A stretch of DNA of 64,000 nucleotides, from NCBI GenBank assembly GCA_946800325.1, contig OX326958.1:24263914-24327913 (forward strand), given 5' to 3'. How positions within the stretch are numbered: the first letter of the stretch is position 1; each line of letters starts with the position of its first letter. Below the pieces are notes generated by a model that did not search any database, was not told where the DNA came from, and saw nothing but the letters and a program-made list of their open reading frames with translations. The DNA comes from Luzula sylvatica (Eukaryota; Streptophyta; Magnoliopsida; Poales; Juncaceae). Positions 44,082 through 56,044 of this stretch are shown in pieces. Position numbers and translations under genes: made by a program.

Positions 44082-44756
44082 ATGTTGACACACGTCTCGA
44101 GCCGAAGCCCTCGAATCCGAGGCCTCAGAGCCAAAGATGCCCTTTACATCTCCCTCGTACTCGCAATAACAATTTGGCTTCTCTACCACCTAATTATCCA
44201 CCATGAAAATACCTTCCATATCGGTATCGGAGAATTCGAAACGAAGCAGATAGAGCTCAATAACAAAAACATACACGAAGAAAATGTTATGATTAGTAAG
44301 ATTCACGATGCGAGTCGAGGAAAAGAGAAGAAGGACGAGAGGACTGAGATGGATATGCGCAAGGAGCACGAGAATAGAGAGAAAAGTTTTAAAGCCGATG
44401 ACGTGTCGAGTTCCGTCCCTCACGATCCACAAATTTTGGCGAACAACACTAAGTCCTTAATTGGATTTACAAAAGAGTTATCTAAAGAAGATATGAATAA
44501 TAATAACAAGCCACTAATTGAGATATCGGAGTTGGATTTTGAGTTGCGAAATGATAATTCGAGACAAGCGGATTCGGAAAAGAATATTACTATTTCGGGT
44601 GATAAAAATGAAATTTTGATTAACTTGAATCAAATAAGTATGGGAGATAGCTTGGTTGAAGATGCAAGGGATCATTCGGAAGAGGGAAAAATCAGATCTA
44701 GTTTTACTTCGATCGAGGACGAGACGAGACCATTTGGAACCAGGAAAATGAAGTAA
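44082..44756 (+). CDS. One-pass membrane protein of unknown function
   Basis: A single-exon frame of 224 residues. A short basic N-terminus (SPRIRGLRAKD) is followed by one hydrophobic helix at about residues 20-40 (ALYISLVLAITIWLLYHLII). A long hydrophilic tail then runs to the end, rich in Lys, Glu, Asp and Asn, with no cysteines and little predicted order. I recall a plant family with the same design, a KGFKVKH-like basic stretch before a WLLYQ-ending helix and an acidic tail, usually annotated only as transmembrane protein. The match is by pattern, not by search. The acidic tail varies greatly in that family. The frame uses ordinary codons, has a plausible leader and a clean stop, and lies 4 kb from the nearest gene. 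Confidence 0.65.
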   Translation: MLTHVSSRSPRIRGLRAKDALYISLVLAITIWLLYHLIIHHENTFHIGIGEFETKQIELNNKNIHEENVMISKIHDASRGKEKKDERTEMDMRKEHENREKSFKADDVSSSVPHDPQILANNTKSLIGFTKELSKEDMNNNNKPLIEISELDFELRNDNSRQADSEKNITISGDKNEILINLNQISMGDSLVEDARDHSEEGKIRSSFTSIEDETRPFGTRKMK

Positions 44757-45327
44757 TGATCTAGATATAACTTAATTGTAATTATAAATATTCTTTTTTA
44801 TTTTTTTGGAAATTATTATCTGTAAATACTTTATATGGGTTTGAGATTTTTTTAAAATTTCTCACAGGAAACATATTTATGTAGCAATTGGGATTGGATT
44901 TAAACCTTCGGACTTTTAAGAAAGAATGGTTGTAATCAAGAAATGGAGTATTTCAATTAATTCTTTACCTTCAGATTTTCGAGCATTTTAAACATGTTGA
45001 CTGGGTATCAATTATGTTTTATGGGGGCTAAGTATAATTTCCCTTAAAATTTTTCTCATATTCTCCTTGAATTGGCCTCTCTTGTCTTTTGATCATTTTC
45101 TTGATTTGAAAATTTACAGTACTTCTTTCAAAAATAAAAAATAAAAATATAGTATTGTCTTTGCAAAAAAGAAATTGTAGTACTACTTTCTTTGCAAAAA
45201 AAATTATGTCACTTCACCTTTTTTGGAGTATTATGGTGTTTAATCTAATATGCAAAGCAACTAATAATTCGAATATAACTAGGTCTCCTTAACCATGTTA
45301 ATATAATGATCACTAATTAATAATATA
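44757..45327. other. 3' flank of the membrane protein gene, no gene seen
   Basis: AT-rich sequence with T-runs. AATTGTAATTATAAATATTC shortly after the stop could belong to the polyadenylation region. Confidence 0.4.
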
Positions 45328-45570
45328 AGGGGGCATATATGGTGCCACCGGATTGCAAAAAAACCCCACTAATTCCTAATTAACCCAATTAATTAACGTA
45401 TGGATTGATTGACATGTTAATTACTATTTATCCGGATTAATAAATGATAATTAATATTTAAAATTTATTAATTCAATGTTTCTTGTTAATTAAAATCTTA
45501 ATTAATAAATGGGTTAATTAAGAATTAATGATTTTTTTGTTGCAATCTGATGACAGAATATAAATTCCTA
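45328..45570. mobile_element. MITE, copy 1 of a local pair
   Basis: About 243 bp. The ends GGGCATATATGGTGCCACC and (complement of the right end) GGAATTTATATTCTGTCATC both run into AGATTGCAA(C)AAAAA-like sequence. The interior matches copy 2 closely (TATCCGGATTAA, TTAATTCAATGTTTCTTG). The target duplication is not clear. Confidence 0.7.
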
Positions 45571-46749
45571 AAAAAAACTTGCAAGGAATAATCTAAATCT
45601 CAATTTTATATTGGTGGAAACTAGAATGGGTCTATAAATTTATTAAATGAAGTTAGGTCAAATAAGGCTTTTAAATTGCAAAATATATCGAGCCCAAAAT
45701 AATATGGGTTTTATGACCATTTTTAAAAGGTCCAAATTTTCAAAGAAGAAAAATTGGACAATATATTTGGGCTATGTATAACACCCGATTTTATGCCTAT
45801 CTTAAAATTTGAAATTCCGAGTCGAACGTTTGAAGGTCCACAATGAACCCGTGCCAGATATTAAATTCACAAGAGATAAGGAAGGGGGCATTTAGTGATA
45901 CAATCTATCAAGCATGCTCACTATTCATTTATTATGATATATAGGCCTCATTTGATTGTTGTGATCTTATTATTATTCACGGGACAAGGCTTGTATTGTA
46001 TCTATCTCAACGGCTAGAAATCTTAGATTTGATAAATTTGAATTTTAAAAGGTTTGTAATTCACAAACATCACTTTCTAGTTACTCGTAGCTTCTACACA
46101 ACATGATCCTTGTACCAATATAAGCCAAGTATTTGACATGACACTATCCTAAAAAATAATAACACTCAAAACTTTCAAGCCAGATATTATGTGCTAACAA
46201 TATGGCTTTCTATATTACAATTTAATATATAGTTTTCAAATCTAATTTTTACATATTGGATATATATATGTATATTTGTGTGTGTGAAAATTTTATTAGA
46301 AAATTTTATTGAAGTGCAATGATAAAATGGTACACAAAGTAGTGCTTGGCCATGGTTGTAGAAGATCAGAAGTACTACCAATCATGCAAACTAACAGGAA
46401 GCTTCCTATTCCAATAAATTAGGATCACATATCATAATCAATCACTGCCCATAAAACCCTAAAATTATGTGATAAAGTTAAAATAAAACTCTAAAGGTAA
46501 ATTTCATGAAGACCCCCAAAACAATCAATATCGTATGAACCCCAATAAAGATGAAAATATAGTGTATGCCCTGAATAATATAAGAAAATAGTTTTCAGTT
46601 TTTACCCTACAAAATATAAGAATTATCATTTGATTTTGCTTAAGCTTTTTGATGAAATCATCATTAAAGTTAATTTACAGGGTTCAGCAGAATAATATTT
46701 TTGGCTCAGTAGCTTTTAAAATAAGTGGAAAAAATAGGAATTTGGATAT
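45571..46749. other. Spacer between the two MITEs, no gene seen
   Basis: AT-rich. 45775-45960 has TATAACACCCGATTTTATG, which recalls the ends of some gypsy LTRs, but no partner LTR is present. The 64-codon minus-strand ORF at 46187-46381 lacks any feature. Confidence 0.4.
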
Positions 46750-46758
46750 GTTAACTAA

Positions 46759-47008
46759 GAGGGCATATATGGTGCCACCACATTGCAACAAAAAACCACT
46801 AATTCCTAATTAATCCAGTTAATTAACTTATGAATTAACACACGTAAATTGATTGACGTGTTAATTAACATCTATCCGGATTAAAAAATGATAATTAATA
46901 TTTAAAAATTATTAATTCAATGTTTCTTGTTAATTCGATGTTAATTAAATGGGTTAATTAAGAATTAGTGAATTTTTTGTTGCAATATGTGGCAGAGTAT
47001 AATTTCCC
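46759..47008. mobile_element. MITE, copy 2 of a local pair, 9-bp target duplication
   Basis: A 250-bp element from GAGGGCATATATGG to ATAATTTCCC, flanked by identical 9-mers GTTAACTAA at 46750-46758 and 47009-47017. A 9-bp duplication and GGG-type ends point to a Mutator-like origin. It is in the same orientation as copy 1, 1.4 kb away. Confidence 0.82.
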
Positions 47009-47017
47009 GTTAACTAA

Positions 47018-48372
47018 TTAACCATTATAATATTGTAGGGACCTTAGGGAACATAGATTGACCACACACATCATACATACCAAATTCTGGTTACCTTAGA
47101 CTCATGCTTGTGGGACCCATTTGAGAGTATATGTGGTTATCTTGTATGATATTCATGTTGTACAATAACAAATTAATGGCAATATAAAGTATACATAGTG
47201 TGAAGTCACACATCGATTAATCTTCATTTACCTAATCAATGATGATCAAGTTAGTTAGGTTTCTATCTTATGTTCCAAGGCTAATTATTAGATAGAAAAA
47301 GCCTGATAGAGGACTTCAACCAAAGAAAATCATATGATTATGGTGCCATGTATTAATTTGTTGATTTGGCATGCTTAATGAGTTCCTTGACTTGTACAAG
47401 CTGTATTTAGGGGAACTCTTTATTACTCTTGAATATTAAGCAAGGGGCCATCATATTCAAATTTTTGACTTGCTAGCATTCAAAGGATAAATTATGGTTG
47501 CCTTGAACAATTTGATTAGTCTTTTTGTGGATATAGAAAATACATATAAGAATATATCATTTTGTCATAAAAACCTATACTCCTAGATTCCAAATAATTG
47601 ACCCAAATTGTGTAATAATTGGGATTCTTCTCTTTCGTACCTTTCTTAACACATACGTTTTTTCTACAATGTTCTTTTGTACTTTTTTGTAACACAATTT
47701 TTTATTAATAACTTGAGATCTAAAATTTTAGTTTACATTATTTGTTTTCAATAAAGTTCAAACCTCTTTATCTCCTATGTAGTGGTGCTATATTTTATAT
47801 TCACATGATGACTCGCAACACAAATTTGAATGCAGAAAGAGGTCTACTGAAATATAATTTTGTTAAAGTAAGACTTTTCTTCAAGTTCCCAACTTGAAGA
47901 CATGTACACGTGATGTTCACCAATCATTCTTTTTCCCTATCAAGGAAAATAATCAATATAATGATAAACATTATATAATTATAATTTATAATAAAAATGA
48001 TTTCAAATCAAAATCAAAACACCAAAAATTACCTAAAAAAAGAAGAACAAAATAAGCAAAGACACTATGATTGTCACACAAAGAGAGATATTTTAATTGT
48101 CAACACCATACAAATGTGTTATTTCATATATAGTAACTAATAAACTTGATGGAAATTACCTTTCTACCCATGGTCTACTTCTCCATTAACCAAAATAAGG
48201 GAGAAAATCAATAGCAACTAATATCCACTAAAATTAACAACCCCAATAAGCTATGGACAAAAAAAATGGAAAAAGAAGTGTGATCAAAGTCTAGAGAAAC
48301 CACCTATTAAATTTTTTTCGTCTAACACGGGTTTAATTCTTCCTCTTAATCTATCTCCTTTTTCCAACATAA
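47018..48372. other. Spacer and 3' flank of the HD-Zip gene
   Basis: No gene is seen. The HD-Zip 3' UTR presumably runs leftwards from 48372. A-rich sequence around 48000-48260 could hold its poly(A) signal. Confidence 0.4.
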
Positions 48373-49437
48373 TTAACATGTTGCCGAATGGGTAAAAGGG
48401 TTAAAGAAATGAGACTTGAATTGTACTGGTCCATTACCAGGTTTAGACCCGACGTCTCGTTCTTTGGAATCCGTATTACCTCCTCCGACCCTCTCGCAAG
48501 AAGGGCAAAGAGTGAGCGTAGAGGCGGGGAATTGCATGTAAAGAGGCGAAGGAACGAACTTTAATGTCCTCAGCTCTTGCAACTCTTTCTGCAGACGTTT
48601 GTTTTCCTCCGTAAGAGTCTCACAACATCGTTTCAAGAACTCGCAATCGACTTCTGTCTGCTTCAACTTTGTTCTGTTAAAAATGAAAAGAAAAAAAAAT
48701 CATTAGGACTTGTTATGGTGTTTAAGGGGGTCATATGAAATTAAGATAATTTTCAGGACTTGTATCATATTTTGAAACGAAAATGAATGGTTGATAGTTA
48801 ACCTTGCTCTTCTATTCTGAAACCATACTTCCACTTGTCTTGGCCTCAAATTCAACTGCTTTGCTAAGGCTAGCTTTTGCTTCTATATATATACAACATA
48901 AAAAGGAAAAGATAACAAAATTATAAAATCATAAAATGCCCAAAATTAGCAAAAAAAAAAATTCATGACATATATGCACCGTAAAAGACGTACCGGGTTG
49001 AGGGTAGTGTGCTCCTTAAACCTATCTTCCAAAAGGGCAGATTGCTCCTTTGTGAGCCTTAGCTTCTTTCTCGTTCCTCCATCTTCGTCTTCTTCGCTAA
49101 CATGAGAATTCGAATTATTTGATAAAACTTCGGTTTCTCTCTCTCTCTTAACCATCCCCTGAATGTACGACACCGCACTCTGAGGAGGAGACAACACGCA
49201 AGTCGTTCTAGTAAGGACACTCTTGTACTCATGCTTCGACATCTCGGATTCTAGTTTTGTTACATCGAAGCTCGTGCTTTCCGGGAGACTTAGCGTCAAA
49301 GATGGCTCACATGGATTACGGTTTGGATTGTTCTTGGGTTGATGACTTTGTACAGAGTCTTTCAATCCTCCAATAGATAGGCCTAGAGCCAAACCGGTGT
49401 CGACACACGATGTATCTTCTTGTTGTGCCTTAGCCAT
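48373..49437 (-). CDS. HAT22: Class II HD-Zip transcription factor (HAT22/HAT9-like), three exons
   Basis: Minus-strand exons 49437-48994, 48882-48803 and 48673-48373, GT-AG introns, 825 nt, 274 residues. A nuclear DNA-binding protein; class II members bind CAAT(C/G)ATTG as dimers and mostly repress, in auxin, shade and cytokinin responses. Landmarks are an N-terminal [11 protein letters not shown] block, an LTLSL motif of EAR type (about residues 47-51), and a homeodomain at about 122-177 ([36 protein letters not shown]). An adjoining leucine zipper occupies about 178-220, and CPSCE lies at 231-235, the redox-sensitive class II signature. The C-terminus [11 protein letters not shown] matches HAT22/HAT9. 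Length is normal for the class. The symbol is by resemblance; orthology among HAT22, HAT9 and HAT14 is not settled. A CTATATATA run precedes exon 2. Confidence 0.95.
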
Positions 49438-49640
49438 GTCTTATGATTTGTTCTATCTATCTATGGATATATATTTCTTGAGAGGGAAAAGAGATGCTAA
49501 TGATTGTAGTGAAGGGGAGGGAAGGAATGAGGAGAAGGGAGATAAATGGGTTGTTGAGGATAGAGCGTAAGAGATAAAGAGTATGAGTGTGCACATGTGT
49601 CGTATATAAACACAGTATCAAGGTTGACAAATGGGAACCT
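49438..49640 (-). promoter_or_regulatory. HD-Zip core promoter and 5' leader
   Basis: Reading leftwards, TTTATATA (49603-49610) is a TATA box, followed by about 140 nt of leader to the ATG at 49437. No clear CAATNATTG autoregulatory site was seen in the first 200 bp. Confidence 0.6.
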
Positions 49641-51054
49641 AGCTTTTCTTTTTTTTTCTTTGGTTAAGAAAAGTTCTTTTTATCTCATTTGTTGGTGCCA
49701 AGAAAGCAAAGAACCCGAATATAAGCCATAATAAAATATGATTTACGAATAAGTGAAATATATGCTCAAAAGTAAAAAAGAAAAACTATTTATAGGTAGA
49801 TATAGGTCTTTGCTAATCAACACATTAATTATATGATGCTTAATTATCACTTGTTAATCAATGATTATCATAAACGTGAGAGGAAAATGGTAAACAAGGG
49901 TGAAGTTAAGGAGCAAAGCTCTTTTAAGGATGGATGGCGATCAAGAGGGATGAGACTACGTGGATTCACATGGGAATGGGTGCAACTTTACCTTATGCAC
50001 TTTGTGCAACAGTTAAGATGGTCCAAGGCTACATTTTCTACAATTTTTTTTTTAAATTTATGCTCGAAAAATATAATATTTGCGTCACAAATAAAGAGTA
50101 TTTGCTTTGATAATTAGAATGTGCACTAAAAAATGTTTAGAAATTGGTTCATCATAATTGAATATAATTATCTAGCAAAAACGTTTCATGATTATATATA
50201 TCTACGATCTACGTTATATCATTATGTATTAAAAAAATAATATTTCAAAATTACTTTGTCAAACAAGAACTTTTAAAATGTGTCTTATCATTATTATGAA
50301 ATTTCTAAAAAAAGAAAAAAGAAATCGTCATGATAAAATATTTTCCTTCAAGAATGCTCGTCTTGTACTAAATAAATCATGACAAAAGCAATGCTCACAT
50401 ACTTGACTTCACTTCAAAATTTTCAAAATTTTCAATGTTTTTATATTTAAAAATTTATTTTGTTATTTCAGAATGTAAATATTTTTTTAGAATATGGTAA
50501 ATATTGATTATGCACATGTTTTTTTTTTAAATGAGTAATATGTAATTTACCATTAAATATCATTAGCTTTTTTAGCCGACAATAAATACATGTATAATGA
50601 ATTTTAATGACCAACACAAAATCGTAATTCCTTGAAATAAAGAAAAAGATCAGTATTTCTTTGTTGACAAATATTTACAATTAAATATATAATTTTGTCT
50701 TTTTCATCATTTTGTGTAGTATTGCAACTAAACAAATATTTAAATTTGACATAATCAAATTTAATTTTCTAAACAAATATTAATGACCAACAAATAATCA
50801 AAAATATTATAGTAAAATTTAACATATTCAAATTATTATTGCACTATATATGTATCTCAACATTTTTTTGTGCCCATTGTATTTTTGGTCCACATATTGA
50901 ATGAAAGACCTATTCTATCAAGGAGCATTCTGAGAAGGTAACTAAGCAATTATGGAGCACATCAAGTGTGTGTGATTGTGCCTCCTCTACTCACAACCCA
51001 CCCACCCACCTACCTTTGGATTCATTAATTGGGTGTGTTAATTGGTAGTGTGTA

Positions 51055-51085
<31 letters not shown>

Positions 51086-51200
51086 GTCTCTTCCTAAATT
51101 GACTCTTCTCCTCTTTTTGCTTTCCACCTCGGACTTGAGTAAGCGGAATGGAAAAGCCTTGATTTACTAATATAGCCATCTTATTCAATCATGGTGTTGC
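49641..51200. other. Upstream spacer, no gene seen
   Basis: AT-rich. The 94-codon ORF at 49833-50117 reads ordinary spacer and has no motif. A (TG)13 microsatellite is at 51059-51084, followed by CT-rich sequence. Confidence 0.45.
51059..51084. repeat. (TG)13 microsatellite
   Basis: An uninterrupted dinucleotide run. Confidence 0.95.
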
Positions 51201-51206
51201 ATTAGG

Positions 51207-51488
51207 ACTGTCAACAGGAAGGGTCGGCTAAGGATAAGCTTCCTCCATGCTCGTATTTAAATTTTTCGGATATAATCCGTACCCGAACCCGAAATCATCA
51301 TGGATAATTTTTATTCTCCATACCCAACATGGAAAACCCGTTACTCGTCAAAATACACGATTTAGCAAAATTAGTTTTTTTTGGGTAGTAACCATCCCGC
51401 GGGTATTTTTCGAGATTTACCCGCTCCGTACGGATCGGGTACCTACGGGTACGAGTCGTTTACCTGCCTCGTTGACAACCCTAATTCT
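51207..51488. mobile_element. Small TIR element rich in CGGGTA
   Basis: The ends TAGGACTGTCAACAGGAAGGG and (complement of the right end) TAGGGTTGTCAACGAGGCAGG are imperfect inverted repeats. The interior has GGGTACCTACGGGTACG and CCGTACCCGAACCCG. TAGGG-type ends suggest hAT, but flanking 8-mers do not match, so the duplication is lost or the ends are slightly off. Confidence 0.55.
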
Positions 51489-53390
51489 AATTTTTGTACA
51501 CTTCTACATTTATTTTATTTATGCAACCCTAATTAAACTAATCCTTAAAAAAATCCTGAATTAAATGATATGAAAGTGTGTTTAAATTACGTCATACAAT
51601 TTAGTGATTTGGATGATAAGCAAATTATTGGATGTGATATGAACTATTATAAGCTTTGTATCGTCTCATGTATCTATTGAATTATTAGGCAACAAATCCG
51701 TACAAAAATAATATCAAGATCATATAATTAAATATTTTCAGATAGATTATGTATTTAATTATGTTCAATCGATCCAATCATCGATTAGGATAGTGACATG
51801 CTTAATTATATGATACAAGAGGGACCAATTCTCAAATCCTCATTCAAATCCACACATGACATGTTGCCTCTATACATGGGGGGTATTTTCCTTCTTGAGC
51901 TAAGTTGTTTGTAGAAATCAAGGCTCATCTACCCTACCATTATCTCCCCTTTGCTTTGGGGTTTTGGGGAGGTTAATTGATGTGTGTGTGGTGGAGAATG
52001 GACACATGAACTTATGTTTGAATCTTCTGTGATTTCTTCAAACTATGACCTGTGCATTGAGAACATTAGTAAATCTTAATTAATAGACACACATTATAAA
52101 ACAAACACATAAACCATAGACAATTCAAACTTTGAGAAATTAGAGAAAAGTTTTAATGGAATAGGGGCCTCCATTGTCTAGTGCATAAGGGGAAAAGATG
52201 GGGATGTGTGGGCTCATGAGTTTAAGTTTCTACAATTCCAAAACTATTTTGAGATGGGGTCTAAGAGATTTTAATTCTTATTTCTTTTTTAGAACAAATT
52301 AATGGTGATGATGAGGACCGAATTTCCATTTAAGTGTTTGTTCTGAGAGAGATGTTTGCCATGATTAGATCAATTATTAGCTCACCACAACTACTCTTAA
52401 ATCAATAATTCAATACGAAGGAGAAAATCTACGCGAGTATTATCGATGCACCGCTAAAACCAACTCCGACGTGGCGCCTATTTTATGTGGAATTAAATCG
52501 CGCAATACTGGTCGAAATAGGTAACTAATTATTTTTTTTAAAATAAATTGACAACTAAATTACATGTTCCTTTGGTTGATGCAAAAAAAAATGAATTAAT
52601 TTACAACTAATTAGGAACTTCGAACTAAATTTGTTGTGAGTTCCATTATGGATATGCTTAATTAAGTAGTAATTAAGCATGTTAGGTAAGGCATCACACA
52701 AGTATCTAAAGCTCATATCATTGATCCTAATTAATTTACTTGATTTCAACGGATTAGAATATTAGGGCTTTGCTAACAAGCCCTCATTTTCACCCACACA
52801 GCAACATTTTCACTTATAAGCCAAAAAGGATAAATTTTCACTATCAAAAGTTTGTTTTGAAGTAACAGTACTAGCAAGTTAAATATTCTCTTAACCCATA
52901 TTTGTATGCATAATTGAATGATATTTTGGTAGTTTTCATCTTTGATATACATTTTTTTTTTGTGAGAAAGATATTTATAGCATTTTGTGTAACCTCTTGT
53001 TAGCTAAGTGATTATATTAATAATCACAGTTTAATTAAATTGTAACTTCGAGTCTAAGTTCAAGATATGCATTGACTTAGACGCCACTAGACAAAAGCAA
53101 TATCTAATGACATGATTAGAGAATAACAAGCCTCTTCAACTCAATAAAACATAATTAGACTAATCTGTTTTTCCTATATGCCCTTCCAAATGTTATATCT
53201 TAATTAGTATATAAATCCATGTTGAGGGTTAGTGAGACAAAAAGAATGGATTATTGCAAGGTCATTAAAGCAAGAATACAAAGGATAAAAAGGAACCAAA
53301 TCAAATCAAACAATAATATTTGTATCCGTCAATGTACTTAGTGGGAGCTTTTTTCTGTGATGTCATAAGAACCATGGATGTTAGTGGATA
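51489..53390. other. Spacer, no gene seen
   Basis: AT-rich. 52420-52520 is slightly less AT-rich, without coding signals. Short ORFs here show no family features. Confidence 0.4.
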
Positions 53391-53414
53391 AAGCATTGTA
53401 GCTAGCCGACTTAC

Positions 53415-53530
53415 CACGTGTCAATTCATGAATGGTGACACGTCAGCATGTTGACGTGTCTTGAGGGTTGCCCCCCTCCAATGATTTCCCATCATGGGGA
53501 GCATTTGATTCTGTATATATGAATGAAGGG
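53415..53530. promoter_or_regulatory. ACGT-box cluster with a perfect 9-bp inverted repeat
   Basis: A G-box CACGTG lies at 53415-53420. Then GACACGTCA (53437-53445) and its exact complement TGACGTGTC (53452-53460) are separated by six bases. All carry ACGT cores of the bZIP/bHLH type. TGTATATATGAATG follows near 53512. It looks like a promoter, but no gene is evident on either side. Confidence 0.45.
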
Positions 53531-53689
53531 GATAAAATTGGCTCTTTTGGATCTTTTGTACGATAAAAGTTGTAAAAGATAAATAAATTATACATGTTAA
53601 ATAATAATAATTATTATTATTTTCAGAGACATGTAAAATACTTATTTTTCGCTTATTGTTAATTTCAAACTAAATACTATTTTGTAGAA

Positions 53690-54010
53690 ATATTTCAAAA
53701 TTCAAATTGTATTGTATTGAATACCTTTTATCCGATACCGATATTTGTACGATACTCGCGGATACGTGACATGTTCGATTATTTTATTTCAAAACAATAA
53801 CATACAATTCTCGAATATGTATAACGTACGAATACATAAACTTAAAAAACAAAAATATTAAATTTCAAATTGTAAATAAATAAGTAAGAAATATAAGTAA
53901 ATTGTAAATATAAATTATAATTGATAAATTAATAAAATATAATATATATTAGATATATAGTATTCTAAGTTTCTAAAATTATTACACGACGGTATATGTA
54001 TCTTGTCGAA
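53690..54010. other. Decayed GATACG-type repeat
   Basis: Scattered TATCCGATACCGATA, ACGATACTCGCGGATACG and TCGAATACGATATTCGC motifs echo the MITE at 60915-61451. This copy is too diverged to give ends. 55090-55220 has a weaker echo. Confidence 0.35.
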
Positions 54011-54415
54011 TACGATATTCGCATTAACAAAAGTATAGAGAAAAATACAACAAGTGGCGATTCACCTATAATATGATAGATAAGTGTCCATAAGAAATCC
54101 ATCTTGAAAAGTGGTAGTAGCGAGGGGCAATCATCGGTCCATTGGAGATAAGGTAGTCCAGGTGTGAGAACTCTAAATCTATTGTGGTCTACGAACTATA
54201 TTATCTATACAACCAAACACACTTAACATATAGAGATCACACAATTCGTATTATTATAATTAAAAACTAAGTATTCGAATGCATGCTTCATCTACAAAAC
54301 ACATAACAAGTTCAAATTATTGCACAATTCACAAATATTATACATGTCATACATTAGGGTTTCCTCTTGATCAATTTTATATACTTTTTACGGAAACCTT
54401 AGCCGACCAAGTTGT

Positions 54416-54628
54416 CTAAAAAGGCTTTTGCAACATGACCTCTTGTCTTGATCTTGTTTCCTTGCTATTCTCATTCTTTGGCTCATAATCATCTGTGTTC
54501 CCCCCAAGTGGAGACCCCATTTCCTCAAAGATAGCATGTACTAATAGTGCATGAAGATATGTAGAAGTGGCGTCCAATATTGTTGTGACTGGAGACGAGA
54601 AAAGGAAAAATGAGGGAGAAGTCATCAT
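54416..54628 (-). CDS. Possible small protein, unrecognised
   Basis: A 70-codon frame starting MMTSPSFFLFSSP. The first 30 residues are fairly hydrophobic and could act as a secretion signal; the rest is polar (GGNTDDYEPKNENSKETRSR). A DY-x-P arrangement vaguely recalls tyrosine-sulfated peptides (PSY or RGF), but the defining residues are absent. No clear TATA box was found upstream. It may be a gene, a remnant or chance. Confidence 0.2.
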   Translation of the reverse strand: MMTSPSFFLFSSPVTTILDATSTYLHALLVHAIFEEMGSPLGGNTDDYEPKNENSKETRSRQEVMLQKPF

Positions 54629-54831
54629 CCAATCTTAACAAAGAGATTTTGTAGAGAGAGAATATGTGCTATTTTAATGCATGTGCATGCTTGGTGCAAA
54701 AGCTTCACGAATGATTACTTATGAATAAGTAAGAAAGGTTAGGCGTGGGTAGTGATATTTTGGATGCATTCATTCCGGTAAAAGGTTTTTATGCTTTAGT
54801 TGCATCACTATGCCACCGACTTTATCTAGAG

Positions 54832-54836
<5 letters not shown>

Positions 54837-54866
<30 letters not shown>
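54837..54866. repeat. (GA)15 microsatellite
   Basis: A GA run, continued imperfectly to 54870. Confidence 0.9.
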
Positions 54867-54870
<4 letters not shown>

Positions 54871-56040
54871 CCATGTCATGCAGTAATTAAGGATTCTTCT
54901 TGTTGAGCTCCCATTGTGGTTAACTCGACGCAATTATTCTTTTTGAGCTTTGTCGTTCACAAACTATTTAGATTTCTAAAATATTGAAGGCAATTTCTAT
55001 ATCAATTTCCTTTTCAATTAAAAAATAAAGTAACAAACCAATATATCAATTTCTATATCAATTACAAATTATTTTACTTGCGAATATGAATACATATACG
55101 ATTCACATCCGTATGATTCCGATATTCAAATACATATACTTGTACATATACCAGTTTCTAATACAAATACATATACATATACCAATTCAGATAGTGACAA
55201 ATTCGAATACTAATATATAGGGGCTAACCTACTTAATTAAGTGCAAGAAATTTAGTACTTAACATTTTTTCATCATTGGATTTGCATTGAGATTTGTGTT
55301 AACTTTGTGCACATCATTAAATACACAAATCTCTCTCTCTATATATTTTGAAAAATATGTGTTGTTGGCCAATGTTGGCCAAGTAAGGATGTTGGCCATT
55401 GAGCCTAGCCTAGCCTAGCCTATATATATATATATATATATGCTAAAAAGAATCCAAAAAAGAATCCAAAAAAAGAATCCAATGACCAAAATATATTATT
55501 GAAATTAGCAAAATATATTGTTGAAAATATATTATTTTATTCATAATTTTAGCCATGTTAACATGTTGGATTCAATAGTATATTTTGTTAATTTAAATGG
55601 TATATTTTGCTAATTTCATTAGTATATTTTGCGTGCGTGAATTCTTTCTTTAGATTCTCCTTAGCAAACCTGTATATATACACACACACACACACACACA
55701 CTAGGGTTTGGCGGTTGTCTGCAACCCCCGGTTTCGTGGCCGTGTCTCTCCCTTGGTCTCGTTTGGTTGTACCGGTTTCATCGTCGTGCCTCGTCTCCCC
55801 CTTCGTCTCATTCAGTTCTCGCGGGTACGGTAGGTTGTTTTTTCTCTTTTGCTGGTTCGTCGAATTGTGAAGAAAGAGAGAGGAGCGGGAGAGAAAGAAG
55901 AGAGAGGGAGAGTAACAGTAAAATAGGTGACGTGGCTCAACCAGGTGCCAACAAAAAGAGTAGAATTATCCTAATTATAATTTGATATATAATTTTTTTT
56001 GAAAAGTTGTAACAAAACAATGCATAAATATATATATATA
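54871..56040. other. Spacer with microsatellites and a GC-richer island
   Basis: 55423-55441 is (TA)n. 55447-55482 has three tandem AAAAGAATCC units. 55681-55700 is (CA)10. 55701-55920 is distinctly GC-richer (CTAGGGTTTGGCGG, GCGGGTACGG) and ends in GAGAGAG. It looks like a 5' UTR or LINE-like start, but the overlapping 72-87 codon ORFs have no recognisable content. Confidence 0.4.
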
Positions 56041-56044
56041 TATA

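Noticed and set aside
49833..50117. 94-codon ORF upstream of the HD-Zip gene
   Set aside because: No family resemblance, no promoter, a C-terminal half of AT-rich spacer, and an opposite orientation in the HD-Zip upstream region.
55607..55985. Overlapping ORFs of 72-87 codons in the GC-richer island
   Set aside because: They read through (CA)n and low-complexity sequence in two frames with equal ease and have no motif.
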